Of a stretch of 64,000 nucleotides of DNA, positions 14,536-26,228 are shown in pieces. A model generated the notes under the pieces. The model saw only the letters and a program-made list of their open reading frames with translations. It was not told the origin of the DNA and did not search any database. The position numbers and the translations under genes were made by a program. Positions within the stretch are counted from its first letter, which is position 1. The number at the start of each line of letters is the position of its first letter. Source of the DNA: Alectoria sarmentosa (taxonomy: Eukaryota > Ascomycota > Lecanoromycetes > Lecanorales > Parmeliaceae); NCBI GenBank assembly GCA_009733775.1, contig WOGZ01000021.1, positions 1 through 64,000 of the forward strand, read 5' to 3'.

Positions 14536-14804
14536 TTTTCACTCGAATAGAATTATATAACAAAATCACGAATTTTAATATTTGCGACGCTGAAAATTGA
14601 GTAGCAAAGATGAAAAATTACATTTTCTCTGCAATCGCATATATTAACATTTTTTATATCTTCTCTTTTTTCTCTTTTTTTTAAACGTCGAATGTCGAAT
14701 AAATAAAATAATTATCGAATAATAATAATAAAATTATTGAGCGCACAATGAAAATATGCGAAAAATAAAAATTTAAATTTTCACGAAAATTAAAATCGGG
14801 TAAT

Positions 14805-15300
14805 GACAATAAAATAAGTGTTAAATAATTAAAATAAATATTGAATAATAATAATAAGATTATCGGGCGTATAATAAATATTAAATAATAATAATGAAAT
14901 TCTTAAGCGCATAATAAAGATGTTTTAACAAAATATAAATTTTGATTTTTATAAAAATCAAAATCGAATAATGATAATAAAATAAACATTAAATAGCGAT
15001 AATAAATCGAGCGTAAAATAATGATAATAAAATAATCTTCGAATAATGATAATAAGATCATCGAGCGCGTAATAAATGTTTTTTGAAAAATACGAATTTC
15101 GATTTTCGCGAAAATTAAAATCGAATAATGATAATAAAATAAATATTAAATAAATAAAATAAATATCGAATAATGATAATAAAATGTGCGTTAAATAAAT
15201 AAAATAAACATCGAATAATGATAATAAAATCGACGATAATGATTCTTCTTTTTCTCTTCTCTTTTTCTTTTCTTTTTTAATAAATAGTGACAATAAAATC
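14805..15300. repeat. Degenerate tandem repeat near the 3' end of copia element 2
   Basis: Variants of AATGATAATAAAAT, often followed by AAATATTAAATAAATAAAAT, recur many times. Read on the minus strand they give a repetitive open frame with ILLSLFD and YFIYL units. Element 1 has a single-pass counterpart (ATTATTCGACG...TTTATTTTATTTATTTGAC) before its 3' LTR near 9915-9980, so this looks like expansion of 3' untranslated sequence. Confidence 0.7.
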
Positions 15301-15329
15301 AATCGCGAATAGCAAAAATGAAAATGTCG

Positions 15330-15490
15330 AAATTTAAAAACGATTATATTCTTTTAAACATATTCGTCACGATGTTTTATATAAAAAATTTCACTTTTTG
15401 CAAAAAAACGATTTTTTGAAAATTTTATTTTTAAATTATTAAATGCACATTAAAAATCGATTAATATATAATTAATAAATATATAAAAAC
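15330..15490 (-). repeat. Inverted copy of 9490-9660
   Basis: Near-identical reverse complement of the 3' region of element 1. It places the two elements in the same copia lineage. Confidence 0.85.
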
Positions 15491-16899
15491 GATTATATCG
15501 AAAAAGAAAAATGTGAAAAATTTATAAATTATTATTTATCGATATAGAAGTCTAAACATCGAAAAATAAATATTAAAAATCTCGACTTTAAAATATAAAT
15601 ATCGAGAAATAAATATCGAGAATATCGACTTTAAGATATAAATATTAAGAAATAAATATCGAGAATATTAATTTCAAAACATAAACATTAAAAAGAGAGC
15701 ATCGAGAATTAATTATCGAAAGTATTTTTTTATAAATTCAAATATTATGATGTGAGCATTAAGAGATGAGAATTGAGAATAATAATTTTAAAAATATAAA
15801 TATCGAGAATTAAAAGCGTCGTAAACGTTAAAAATGTTAAAAATATAAATATTAAAAGCGTTAATTTTTAGAGTGCGAGCGTCGAGAGTTTAGGCGATAT
15901 AAAAGTTATATACGTTGATATTATTAACATTTAAAGCGATAATATTATAAACGTATTAATAATATAATATAAAATAATAATAATAAAATAATAAAAAATT
16001 AATATGAAAATAAATATCGAAAATATAAATATGTTATAAAGAATTTAAATTAATTTTCATAAAGTGAGAATATATAATAATTGATATATTAATTTTTATT
16101 TTTTATATTCAAATGAATTAATGAGCGCGATTATCGAATTAAATATTTAAAATCTTTAATAATGATAAACGTCAGATTTATTTATTTTATAATTGTATAA
16201 TCATTTTCGTGAATTTAATTATTATAATAAAATTTTGTTTTTAATTACAATTTGAGTGATAATTATAAATTTTTATTTCGATCGTAAATCGAATAATGTT
16301 ATAAATATTTATTTTGAATTTTAAGAATTATAAATGTGAAAATATAAAAGGAAAATTTAAATATAAAAAATCTTTTAAATAACGCTTTAAAGCATTTATT
16401 ATGATTTTAAAAAAATAATTATTTTTTAAACTTTTGAAATGTAATTTAATATGAGATATTAAACGAGCTTTTGATTAAAATAATGTTAATTTGAATCGAA
16501 TAAAAAATGATTATAAACTTTTTCATTTTGATTAAGTTGATTTGAAAAAACCTTTTTAAAAAAACAATTTAAATTCGATAATAATCGAGTTTTGAAAATA
16601 ATAATCGTTTATAATTTTCGATAAATGAAATATCGATTATTTTACGTTATTTTAACTTTTTTAAATTTTATTAAATTATATTTATGAAAAATAAATCTTA
16701 AATTTTTAAATTAATTCGCTTAAATTTTTAAATCGTTTTTTAATAAATGTTATTAATAATTATATTCTTTAAGCGAAAATTTTTAAATAAAAAAATTTGA
16801 AAAAATAATAATCGAGAATAATTATGTTAAAATTTGAAATTTATTTTAACGAGTTTTTAAGATGCGATGAGCGAAATAATTAATTTTATTAAAAATTCT

Positions 16900-19800
16900 C
16901 TTTTTTTATAATCGAGCGATGTTTCAACCTTTCGAGATTGTTTAAAATAAATTTTTGAAAAATTTTATCGTTGAATTATTTAGCATTATCGTTATCGTTT
17001 GAAAAAAATAAAAATTAAAAAATTAATTAATAAAATCACAACGTGAATAATTTGATCTTTTATAAATAATAAATTAAGATTTATTTTTAAACTTATTCGA
17101 GATCGAGCGCTTGACGAAATATATTAAATTTAATCTTAAATAAAATTTTTATAAAATCATCGATGATTTATTTTTTAATAAAAACATATTTTAAAACGAT
17201 ATTATTATTCACGATTTTTTCGCGTATAAAGTGATATTAAATATTAATGTGTTTAAAGCGATTATAAAATTGAGAGTTTTTAATTAAAATCACGATATTT
17301 TGATTATTATAAAAGATAACGATAATAAAAGCGAAGATGAAATTTTCAAGTTTTGATTAAGTTTACTTTACGAGAGCGCGTTTTATTTAAATTATATTAT
17401 TATTATTAAAAGCGTTAATTATCGATTTGAGAATCACGAAATTAAGATTATTAAAAAGTTTTTCGAATTAAATCGTCTTTTTGATAATTTGAATTTAATC
17501 GATATATTTGATTTTATAAATAAATAATGTTATCGTGAATTGATATTTAAATAATTAATTTATAATTGTATTATCAAAATTGAACACGTAATTAAAAATA
17601 AATCGTTTAATGTTTTAATTATTAATTTAATTAACATTGATATATTCGCGCAATAAGATGAGTTTTTTTTATAAACAAATTTAAGATATAACGTATTTCG
17701 CAAATATTTAAAAATTCTTTTAATTGTCTTTTAATAAAAATCGTTAAAATTGAAAATATAATAAAAAATTATAAAAATAACGTAAACAATATTTGAGCGA
17801 ATACTTAATATCGCGTATATTAAAGAATTAATAATGAATTAATACAAAAAGTGAGATTTGTCGATAATTTTGAAATTTTTAATAGCGAATTTCAAATATA
17901 AAATTTTTATTAAAATATCGATAATTTTAACATAATCGTTTTATATATTATAATTTTTAAAAATCTTTTCGAAATAATTTTTTTAATTAAGCGTTATAAT
18001 GCGATTTTGATAATCGCGCATTATTTTTATAATTAAATAATAAATATATAATTTTAAATTTATTATTCGAAATTTAATATTAAAAGCGCTTTTAAACTCG
18101 TTAATAATAAATCGATTAAATCTCGCGATGAAAATGTCATCGATATAAATAATTATAATAATTTTCTTTTTATCGTGAATAAAGACGTTAAAGTTTTTCG
18201 TTAAAAAATAATATTCGAGTTTTTGAAAAAAGATAAATATGATGTTATATTAAATTTAAAACGATTATTTTAACTCGTAAAGCGTTTTTTTGAGATGATA
18301 AACTTTATTAATATTATTCTCATATTTTTTAAATTGACGAACGTATATGATTTTTTTGATATTATTATATAAAAATATAATTTTAACGTTTATTTGATTT
18401 AATTTCAAATCGAAAACGATTATTATAATAAAGATAATTTTATAATTTATAAATTTGATAATAAAAGCGAAAGTTTTTTCAAAATCGATGTCTTCGCATT
18501 ATATATAATTTTAAATTATTTATTATATTTTATATCAAATTATCTCGTTAATTAAGTCACGCTTAAATTTATAAATTTATTTATTTTTTAAAATTTTGCG
18601 ACCCGTTGAAAATTTGCAAAAATATTAAATTTTATTATTAATCAAAAAATGATATTTTTTTTTATATTCAATTATTAATTCATTTTGTGTAAAGCGTTCG
18701 TTATTATCTTTTTATAAATATAAAATTCGAATAATTTAAAATTGTTTATTTTAATTAATAATAAAATGAGATTAAATATTGAAATTTTTAAAAATGTGAT
18801 AATAACGAAGACGACTTCGATAAAGAAGATTTATTGCGCATTTATAAAAATTAAATTTATAACGATAATAAAACGTTTTTTAATACGCGACCTCGATATT
18901 TGAAGAAGTTATTAAATTGAAAATGTTTTTGAAATTGTAATAACGATATTAATAATAATCGTTGATGAGAGAAAATTTTTAAGAAATTTAAGAGAGAGAA
19001 TTTTGTTATTAATGTCATTATTAATATTATTTAAAATTGTCGTTGCAAGTTTAATTTTTGTTATCGCATTGATTTCGATGCGTGATGTTAAAAATTGATT
19101 AATAATAAATGATTTTTCATCTGAGAATTACGTTTTAAAGTGATGATTTATTTATTTAATGTTGAAATATCGCTAAACTCGATCGTTTCGAGTGAACATT
19201 TGATAAAAATTATCTTTATAATTTATTAAGCGGCTTTTTTTATAATGATTATCGAATTTCTTTTAATTGATATTAAAAGTTTAACGCTTTTCGCAAAGAT
19301 CTTTTTATTTAATACGTTTTAAATGAAATAAATTAAATTTGCGATTAAACTCGTTTTCGTATAAAATTTTATTTATATTTACGATAAATAAATAATTGTG
19401 AAAATAATTAATGATCGCAATAAGTTTTAAAATTATAAATTTCGAAAATTCGTTATTTATTAACAAAATGTGAATTTTAATCATTAATGTTTAATTTAAA
19501 TATTCAAAAATCTCATTCATTTAAAAATTTTCAGAAATAATAAATTCTCACTTTATTTTATAATTATATTTAAAATTATTGAAAATTTGATTTTTGATCA
19601 CGATGTTTTCATCGTTATAAATACGTTTAATAATAAAATTGTTATGCTTCACATTAATCTTAAATAATTTAAAAATATTAAAAACTTTATTTTTATAAGC
19701 ATCGAAATGAATATAAGATCTTTTATTAACGTTTTTTATAAACTTAAATATTATTCGATAATTTAAACGAATATCAACGTTCGATATAAGATTAAAGATA

Positions 19801-20660
19801 TCGAAATAAAATAATTCGTTAATATATTTATTAAAAGTTAAATGTTCTTTATAAAATAGCGAGTGAAGATTTGATTTTATATAAAATATATAAACGTTTT
19901 TGAGCGTCGAAAATTTAAATAAGTTTATTTTAATAAATATGTTTTTAAGGCGAGTAATATTTTGTTTTTTAAGATATTTTATATAAATACGTTATAAATC
20001 GAGAACCTCGATATTGATAATTATTAAAATAAAAATTAAATAATTTTCGTTATCGAATATATAAAAATTATCGCGTTAAATGATTTATATTTTATCACGT
20101 TCAATTTTGATTTCGTTAAACGAGAATTTTATAAAATAATTATTTTTAAATAAAGTTTTTATAAAGATGAGATTAAAGTTATTATTAAATACATATAAAA
20201 CATTTTTAAGATTTAATATCACGATTTGATTATTAACTTTTTTAATTTCGATGCGAATGATGTTTATAATTATAATTAACAATGTTTTATTATACTTTTT
20301 AACGATATAAAACGTTTTAAATAATTAATAATCGAGAAACTTATTTCGATTATAAATAATATATCTGATAATATAAAAATTAAGATAATTTAAATTTAAA
20401 ATGTTTAAATTTATTTTTACGCAGTTGTTATAAATTTTCGATATATTAAAATTTTTAAATTTCGATTTAAACTTGAAATCGTTAAATTTAAGTTTTTTAT
20501 TGTTTTTATTATTATTATTATCATTTTTTCATTTATTTTTTCGTTTATTATTATTATTGTTAAAAGAATTATTAATCGACGAATTAATTTTATTATTATC
20601 GATTTTATAATTATCGAAATTATGATAATATATATCGCATTTTTTGCACAATTTGATAAT
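16900..20660 (-). pseudogene. Gag-pol relic of copia element 2
   Basis: On the minus strand, 20600-20650 encodes LCKKCDIYYHNFDNY, a CCHC zinc knuckle whose last C has become Y (TGT to TAT fits RIP). At 20085-20282 the frame reads NQIVILNLKNVLYVFNNNFN followed by LIFIKTLFKNNYF, the segment that follows the protease site in copia polyproteins. At 18121-18180 the RT catalytic box reads IIIYIDDIFIAR with an intact YIDD at 18136-18147. RNase H is expected between the RT and the 3' LTR, but I could not read a clear motif there. Stops interrupt every stretch. Confidence 0.75.
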
Positions 20661-21215
20661 TTTGATAATATTAATATAATAATTTAATCGATATTTATTT
20701 TAATTTATAATTCGAACGAAAATTGAAAAGAAGCGAATAATAAAAGCATATATAATTTAAACGTATTTAAAATAATAAATGTTTTAAAATCGTTATATAA
20801 TTTCGTTTAAAATATGTTTATATAATTTATTCTCATTAAATAAAATATTATTTTGAAAATATTATTCGATATAATTATTATAAAAAAATTTTAAATTAAA
20901 GTAAAATTATTAAATAAACAAGTTTTCGTTTAATTTAAATCAAAAAAAAAAGTTTTGAAATTTTATTAATAATTCTCGAAATTTATTAATATATTTATTA
21001 AGATTATTATTATATTAATTTAATATTAAATTATTACGACGTTAAAACGTGCGAGTTAAATATTTAAAATTTCGAAAAAAACAGTTTTTTTTTTAATTTG
21101 ATTCACGCATTATAAGTGTTAATTATATATTCGATATTAATATAATTATTATCAATTACGTAAAAACGTAAAACGATGTAAATGAAATTATATATTAATT
21201 TTCACGCTTTAAACT

Positions 21216-21217
<2 letters not shown>

Positions 21218-21247
<30 letters not shown>

Positions 21248-21261
21248 TCATTATTATTATT
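21218..21261 (+). repeat. (ATT)n microsatellite
   Basis: About fourteen ATT units with one ATC interruption, inside element 2. Confidence 0.9.
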
Positions 21262-22445
21262 GAATAATGAGATCTAAAATCGATGTTTATTTTTTGATTC
21301 AATTTATTTTTATAAATTAAAGATTTTAAAAACGTCTTTTACGATTCGCTTTCAAATTATATAATTTGTTAAATTAATTAATTTAATTATCTTTTTTAAG
21401 ATATTAATAAGTTTTGATATTAAAGATTCGAATATAATAACGATAATAAATGTGATAATGAAAAGCTTAATATAAAGAAAATGAAATTGATAATGACTTT
21501 AAAATTTAAGTATTCTTTAAATAAAATAAAGAAAATAAAGTAAATAAACGTGTTTTAAAGCTTGTATCTACTTTATTTAAATAATTAATATAAATTATAT
21601 ATATGTTTATAATCGTAAAAGTTGATTTTCTTAAATTTTATATTAATAATTAACTTTTTAATGTATCGAGACGAAAAAATTTCGCGATTTATATTAATTT
21701 AAGTGAAAGATGCTCATTTTTAATTTAAGCAATGAATTTAAATAATGATTAATAAATTTGACACATTATTAATTGATTATTTTAATGAGTTCGAATTTAA
21801 ACGACGATCAATAAATTTGATTTATCATTAATTGATTTATTTTTAATAAATTTTGAAATTAATAATTTTTAGAAAAATTGCTCGTTTCGATTTAAATAAG
21901 AAATTTAATAATGATTAATATAATTTCGATACGTTATCAATTAATTATTTTAATGAATTTTGAAATTAATTGCTTTTAGCGATTGAAATGCATTTATTAA
22001 TTAATTTTTAATCGAATAAATATGTCGCACGATGAGAATGTGTATTAATTAAATATAATTTTAAGAATTTAAAGGCTATCTTTTTCAATTAACATGATGT
22101 TTTTATTGATTAAAATATATAATTTAATTTTCACGATCACGTTATCGATAAAATTAACGTTTTTAATAAAAATTGAGATTCGTTTAAAGTTAACGTTTAA
22201 ATGTGTTTTAAATCGAAATTTCGAAATGATATTGTTTTATTAATGTGATAATAAATCGAATGTTTTTTAACGCTTTAAGATTTTTGCGATGTTTTGTAAT
22301 AATATATTCGCATAAAGTGTTTTTATAAAATAAAAATAAAGTTTCATAAATTGAGGCGATTTATAAATTAATATGTGTAAAGTATATTAATAAAATAAGT
22401 GTTAAGTTATTGAACGAAGCTCGATCGATTGAGTTTATAATTTAT

Positions 22446-22560
22446 TAAAAGTAAATAATAAATTATTTAATTAAGATGCTATATAAAATATGAGATTTAT
22501 TAAGTTTATATTCGACGATAGTCGAATAAAGAAAGTGAAACGAACTTAATCATTTCAACA
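22446..22560 (-). repeat. 5' LTR of copia element 2
   Basis: Direct repeat partner of 14421-14535. On the plus strand it ends in CATTTCAACA, so on the element's own strand it begins with the expected TGTTG. Confidence 0.85.
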
Positions 22561-23570
22561 TTATATATTTACGAATATTTTTTAATATTACAAAAACAAA
22601 TTGCGATTTTATTATAACGAACTCGATCGATATCGAATTACAATCGAAAAGTTTTTAAAATTACGTCGACGTTTTAAGAATAAAAATGAAAAAGAATATT
22701 AAAAACGTGTTCGTTATTAAAAAGCGAGTCTTTTTCACGACTTTAATATTTAATTATTTAAAAATAATATAATAATGAAATATTACGTTAAATATTAATT
22801 TTCGAATTATTATAATAAAGTAAACTAATTACGAATTATATATAAACGTGATATTTTATAAAAAAATAATGATTTAAATTATAAAATAATTCGAAATAAA
22901 GAGAATCAAGAAATTAATATTTAAAACATCGTTATATAATTTAAAATCGACAATTTAATTAAAATACTTAAACATTTTATTCAATTTTTTAATCTTAATT
23001 TATAAGAGATTATTTGAAATCGTTTAAATAAATGTGTATATTAACGAAATTAAAAGAATTAATATAAGCTTCGTATCGTGATTTAAAAAAAATGAAATCG
23101 CATTACTTTTTAGAAAATTTAAACTAAAATCGCGAAAATGTTATAACGATATTAAATGCTACGCGAGAATAATTATGTTAAATTTATTAAATCAAAATTA
23201 TAATAAATATGTACGTATTTAAGTGATAGAAATATATATATTTAAATGTTAATAATAGTCGATTAAATTTCGAAATTCGATAACTTTTAACATTTTCGTA
23301 TAGCATAAAAAGAAAAATATAAAAACGATTTTAATTCGAATTATGTAAAATAAAAAAACTTCGAAAACTTACGCTTTTATCGAATTTTTATAAATTTTAT
23401 ATTAAAAGTTAATATTCTCGTTAGTCGCGAAATTCGATGTTAATTCGTATAGCGTTAGTCGAAGTAATTATTTTGATCGAATTCATTTTTTGAAAATTAC
23501 TTAATCAAAAACGCGTTTATTTTCTCGAAGAGTTTATAAGTTTTAAAATAAACTTCAAGCTTTCATTTAA
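22561..23570. other. AT-rich flank up to the isochore boundary
   Basis: RIP-like composition continues to about 23,570. No gene or recognisable motif is visible. Base composition becomes ordinary within about 200 bp after this point. Confidence 0.7.
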
Positions 23571-23936
23571 GTTTATCTAAGATCCGTCGCGATGTTTATT
23601 ACGTCGTCGTCGCCGAAAAACAGATTTTCGATTGAGAATCTCGATTTTAAAAGAGGTAAATAAAGGCAGAGGCGTTATCAAAAGTAAACAATCGCGAACA
23701 TCTCGTACGTATCCATTTACAATCTCAGATTGAGATTGACACACGATTCTCATTATCGTTACTTCGAAACAGAAAGACACGGTCAATGATTATTGATATT
23801 AACTCAAGTAGCGAGCCTTTGAGTCTGCAGAAATACGTTAAGGGAATCACCCTCAATACACGCCAGGAATTAAAGCTATCTTCGAATTTGGATATTACAG
23901 CCATTATTCTATCTATCATGAAGAGAAACAATCTGA

Positions 23937-24016
23937 CAAACGAACAAACGAACAGACGAGCAGACGATCAAACGATCAAACGATCAGACGATCAAACGAT
24001 CAAACGAACGAAGGAA
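23937..24016 (+). repeat. 8-bp microsatellite (ACGATCAA)n
   Basis: Tandem ACGATCAA/ACGATCAG units flanked by ACGAACAA-type variants, just outside the AT-rich block. Confidence 0.85.
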
Positions 24017-24316
24017 TAAAGGGATGGAAATTTGATTTCAGCGAGCATTCAAGGTCGGGCTGTCAAGGGAAGGCTACACCCCTTCCGGGCACCCTCGGAG
24101 ACATCGCATTTAGCGACTATATACCCCGTGGGCGACTCTTCATATATGTGTGTTTAGGATAGCAGCTGCAAAGCCTGATAAGGACCTAATGTGGGGAGAA
24201 AGGGATCGAAACAATAGGGCTCCCTCAGGAACTGCAGAGTTAAGGATCTTTCTCCCAAATCATCGACGAAATTAATAAGTGTCCAGCACTCGAAGATAGC
24301 TCTAGGCCCGAGAAGA

Positions 24317-24339
24317 AGCCCCGGGGCGACACCCGGGGC
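24317..24339. repeat. GC-rich inverted repeat
   Basis: GCCCCGGGG and CCCGGGGC arms separated by a few bases (CGACA) could form a short strong hairpin. It stands out next to the AT-rich block; no function is known. Confidence 0.6.
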
Positions 24340-24740
24340 CGAGAACTCACCTAATGGGGCATGGCTTCTGGCTCAGGACCCCGGGTTGGCCTTAGCTCTG
24401 CGGGCCTTCCTCATGAATGACTACTACTACTACTACATAGCGCTAGCCCACGTGTAGCATAGTCTATGGATGGTAGATTTCTTACTTTACAGTATGACGC
24501 ATAATTCTATACGGAGTACTACTCGTACTATCAGTCGGTCTTATATACCTGTATACGTAGTGCGTCATGCTAAGAGTGGCGCGCTTGGCTGCTGGAGCCA
24601 CGATTACGGGAGACGGGGTATCAGATCCCCATTATTACTCTATGGAGCCTCGAACGCTTAGCTCGGCTTGTTACGTCTCGGCTTAAAAGTTAGCCCATCT
24701 CTGGAGCTCATAAACCTCTATCGAGATCCAAGCTTAGATC

Positions 24741-26228
24741 ATGGAAAACTCCTTCGCAGTCCAATGTCCTCCTTTCAGTCTCCAGCTATCTCATTGGGAC
24801 AAACGAATGACGCCCCTATACTCGAAAAGAATATTGTGTTTCTCCTTGCCGAATAGCAGCCTCGAGAACGACGAGCATATCGCTCGCTTGCTTCTTGCCG
24901 CTTTGCGATCTACAGTGGAAGAGCTCCCTTTCCTCGCCGGCTCCGTTGTGCCTTTCTCCAAGGACCAACCATGGCTACACGATCTCCGTCCACAAGGAGC
25001 TGCATATCTTGAGGTCAAAAATCTCTCTCAGAAAATAATTTACCTGGAATTACGCAAAGCTCGCTTCTCCTCAACACTTCTAGACACTGAGCAGCTTTGC
25101 CCCTTGCCCGAAGCTGTCTACGTCCGAGAAGGCCCCATCGATGTGTGCCGCTTGCGGGCCAATTTCGTCGACGGTGGCCTTCTCTTGGTCGTCTCCATCA
25201 TCCACACAGTGTGTGATGGGCGCGGTATCTCAAATGTGCTGAAGATCTTCGCGGACAAGCTCCGCAAAGCCCAGACAGGTGAGCTCGCGAGTTGTTCCAC
25301 TGATTATGAAGAAATTCCAAAGCATCCCTATTCATTCGACCGCAACTCCTTTCTTTCAGGGAACGGCCTTGCTGGTGCCATTGAGAACCATTCAGGCTGG
25401 ACTACATCGCCACTCCCGGTTTATGGCGGCTCCAGTAATACGAAAACCATCTGCACGACTTTCCACATAAGTAGCGACTCGCTTCGTGAATTGAAACAGG
25501 TCGTATCATCACTATCGCCCCCTTCGTCCGCTTCCGTCTCCACCGCCATCAACATTTCACATCAGTCAGACAGTCAGCAAATTCACTCTTCCGACCCAGC
25601 TTCCGGCATATCGACACATGACGCCATAGCTGCGCTGATCTGGCGCAGCACAATGCTCGCCCGCCACCGCGCCGGTATCCTCTCCGACCGTACGATCACC
25701 CATTTCAGCCAGGCCGTCGACTGCCGCACCCGTCTCCATCTCCCCGAGCCATACTTCGGCAACGCTATCTACGGGGTCAAGACTTCCTTAACTCTCCCCC
25801 ACCTCACATGCGGAACCGACGGCTTCGACGCTTCCCGGGTTTCAGGACTCCAGGCCGCAGCGCGCGCGATCCGCGCGGAGGTAAATGGAGCCACGGCGGA
25901 CAAGTTCCGAGATCTGCTGGGCTTTGTTGAAAGGACAGACATGGAGATGCTCACGCGACCTACGGTGTTGGATGATTTGTCGATCGGAAGTATACTATTC
26001 GTCAGCTATTTCGGGTTCGAAATGCACGATATTGATTTTGGGGAGGCGTTGGGAGGGAAGATCGAGGCGTTTCGGATCCCCTCTAGAGGGCTTCTGCCCG
26101 GCATGCCGGTGGTGCTGCCGCGGCTGCCCGATGGAAGCTGCGAGTTTGTGATCAACGAGCAGGAGGAGGTCATGAGGCGCTTCGCTGAGGATGAAATATT
26201 CCGCAAATATGCCAGCAAACAGTGTTAA
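24741..26228 (+). CDS. BAHD-like acyltransferase (trichothecene 3-O-acetyltransferase type, PF02458)
   Basis: A 495-residue protein encoded without introns, close to the usual family length. It carries the catalytic HxxxD motif as HTVCDG near residue 153. The second family motif, normally DFGWG, appears as DFGEALG near residue 430, so the active-site H and D are intact but the structural motif is divergent. Family members transfer an acyl group from a CoA thioester to a hydroxyl or amine, often as a tailoring step in fungal secondary metabolism; the substrate here is unknown. The start is the ATG after CTTAGATC, and no upstream in-frame ATG improves the model. It is the gene nearest the RIP block yet has no stops. 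Its neighbours (UstYa-like protein, transporter, NRPS relic) suggest a metabolite cluster. Confidence 0.88.
   Translation: MENSFAVQCPPFSLQLSHWDKRMTPLYSKRILCFSLPNSSLENDEHIARLLLAALRSTVEELPFLAGSVVPFSKDQPWLHDLRPQGAAYLEVKNLSQKIIYLELRKARFSSTLLDTEQLCPLPEAVYVREGPIDVCRLRANFVDGGLLLVVSIIHTVCDGRGISNVLKIFADKLRKAQTGELASCSTDYEEIPKHPYSFDRNSFLSGNGLAGAIENHSGWTTSPLPVYGGSSNTKTICTTFHISSDSLRELKQVVSSLSPPSSASVSTAINISHQSDSQQIHSSDPASGISTHDAIAALIWRSTMLARHRAGILSDRTITHFSQAVDCRTRLHLPEPYFGNAIYGVKTSLTLPHLTCGTDGFDASRVSGLQAAARAIRAEVNGATADKFRDLLGFVERTDMEMLTRPTVLDDLSIGSILFVSYFGFEMHDIDFGEALGGKIEAFRIPSRGLLPGMPVVLPRLPDGSCEFVINEQEEVMRRFAEDEIFRKYASKQC

Larger units (their letters stand above)
14421..22560 (-). mobile_element. RIP-degraded Ty1/copia retrotransposon (element 2)
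   Basis: The 8,140-bp element is bounded by two ungapped 115-bp direct repeats (14421-14535 and 22446-22560). Read on the minus strand each LTR runs TGTTGAAATG... to ...TTACTTTCA, and a purine-rich GAGTGAAAA precedes the 3' LTR. The LTRs differ at 16 of 115 positions, all transitions. Minus-strand translation shows a gag zinc knuckle near 20.6 kb, a protease-proximal segment at 20085-20282 and an RT active site at 18136-18147. No convincing target-site duplication is seen (TATAT against TTATA). The element is about 1 kb longer than element 1, partly because of an expanded repeat tract near its 3' end. It is non-functional as it stands. Confidence 0.85.
23571..24740. other. Transition zone and intergenic region upstream of the acyltransferase
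   Basis: Composition changes from AT-rich to normal between about 23,570 and 23,800. The zone holds an 8-bp microsatellite, a GC-rich inverted repeat and a (CTA)n run near 24,420. A TACGGAGTACTACTCGTA segment near 24,510 and matching ATGACGCA/TGCGTCAT arms around it hint at a remnant of a small inverted-repeat element. No protein-coding gene is supported. Confidence 0.6.

Noticed and set aside
14958..15302. 114-residue minus-strand open frame in the AT-rich block
   Set aside because: Its repeats (ILLSLFD, YFIYL) are a by-product of the DNA tandem array near the 3' end of copia element 2.
1..23570. Mitochondrial insertion or centromere as explanation for the AT-rich block
   Set aside because: Copia elements with transition-only LTR differences and retained CpG explain it as RIP; no mitochondrial genes, tRNAs or rRNA are visible. 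Centromere identity cannot be tested from sequence alone.
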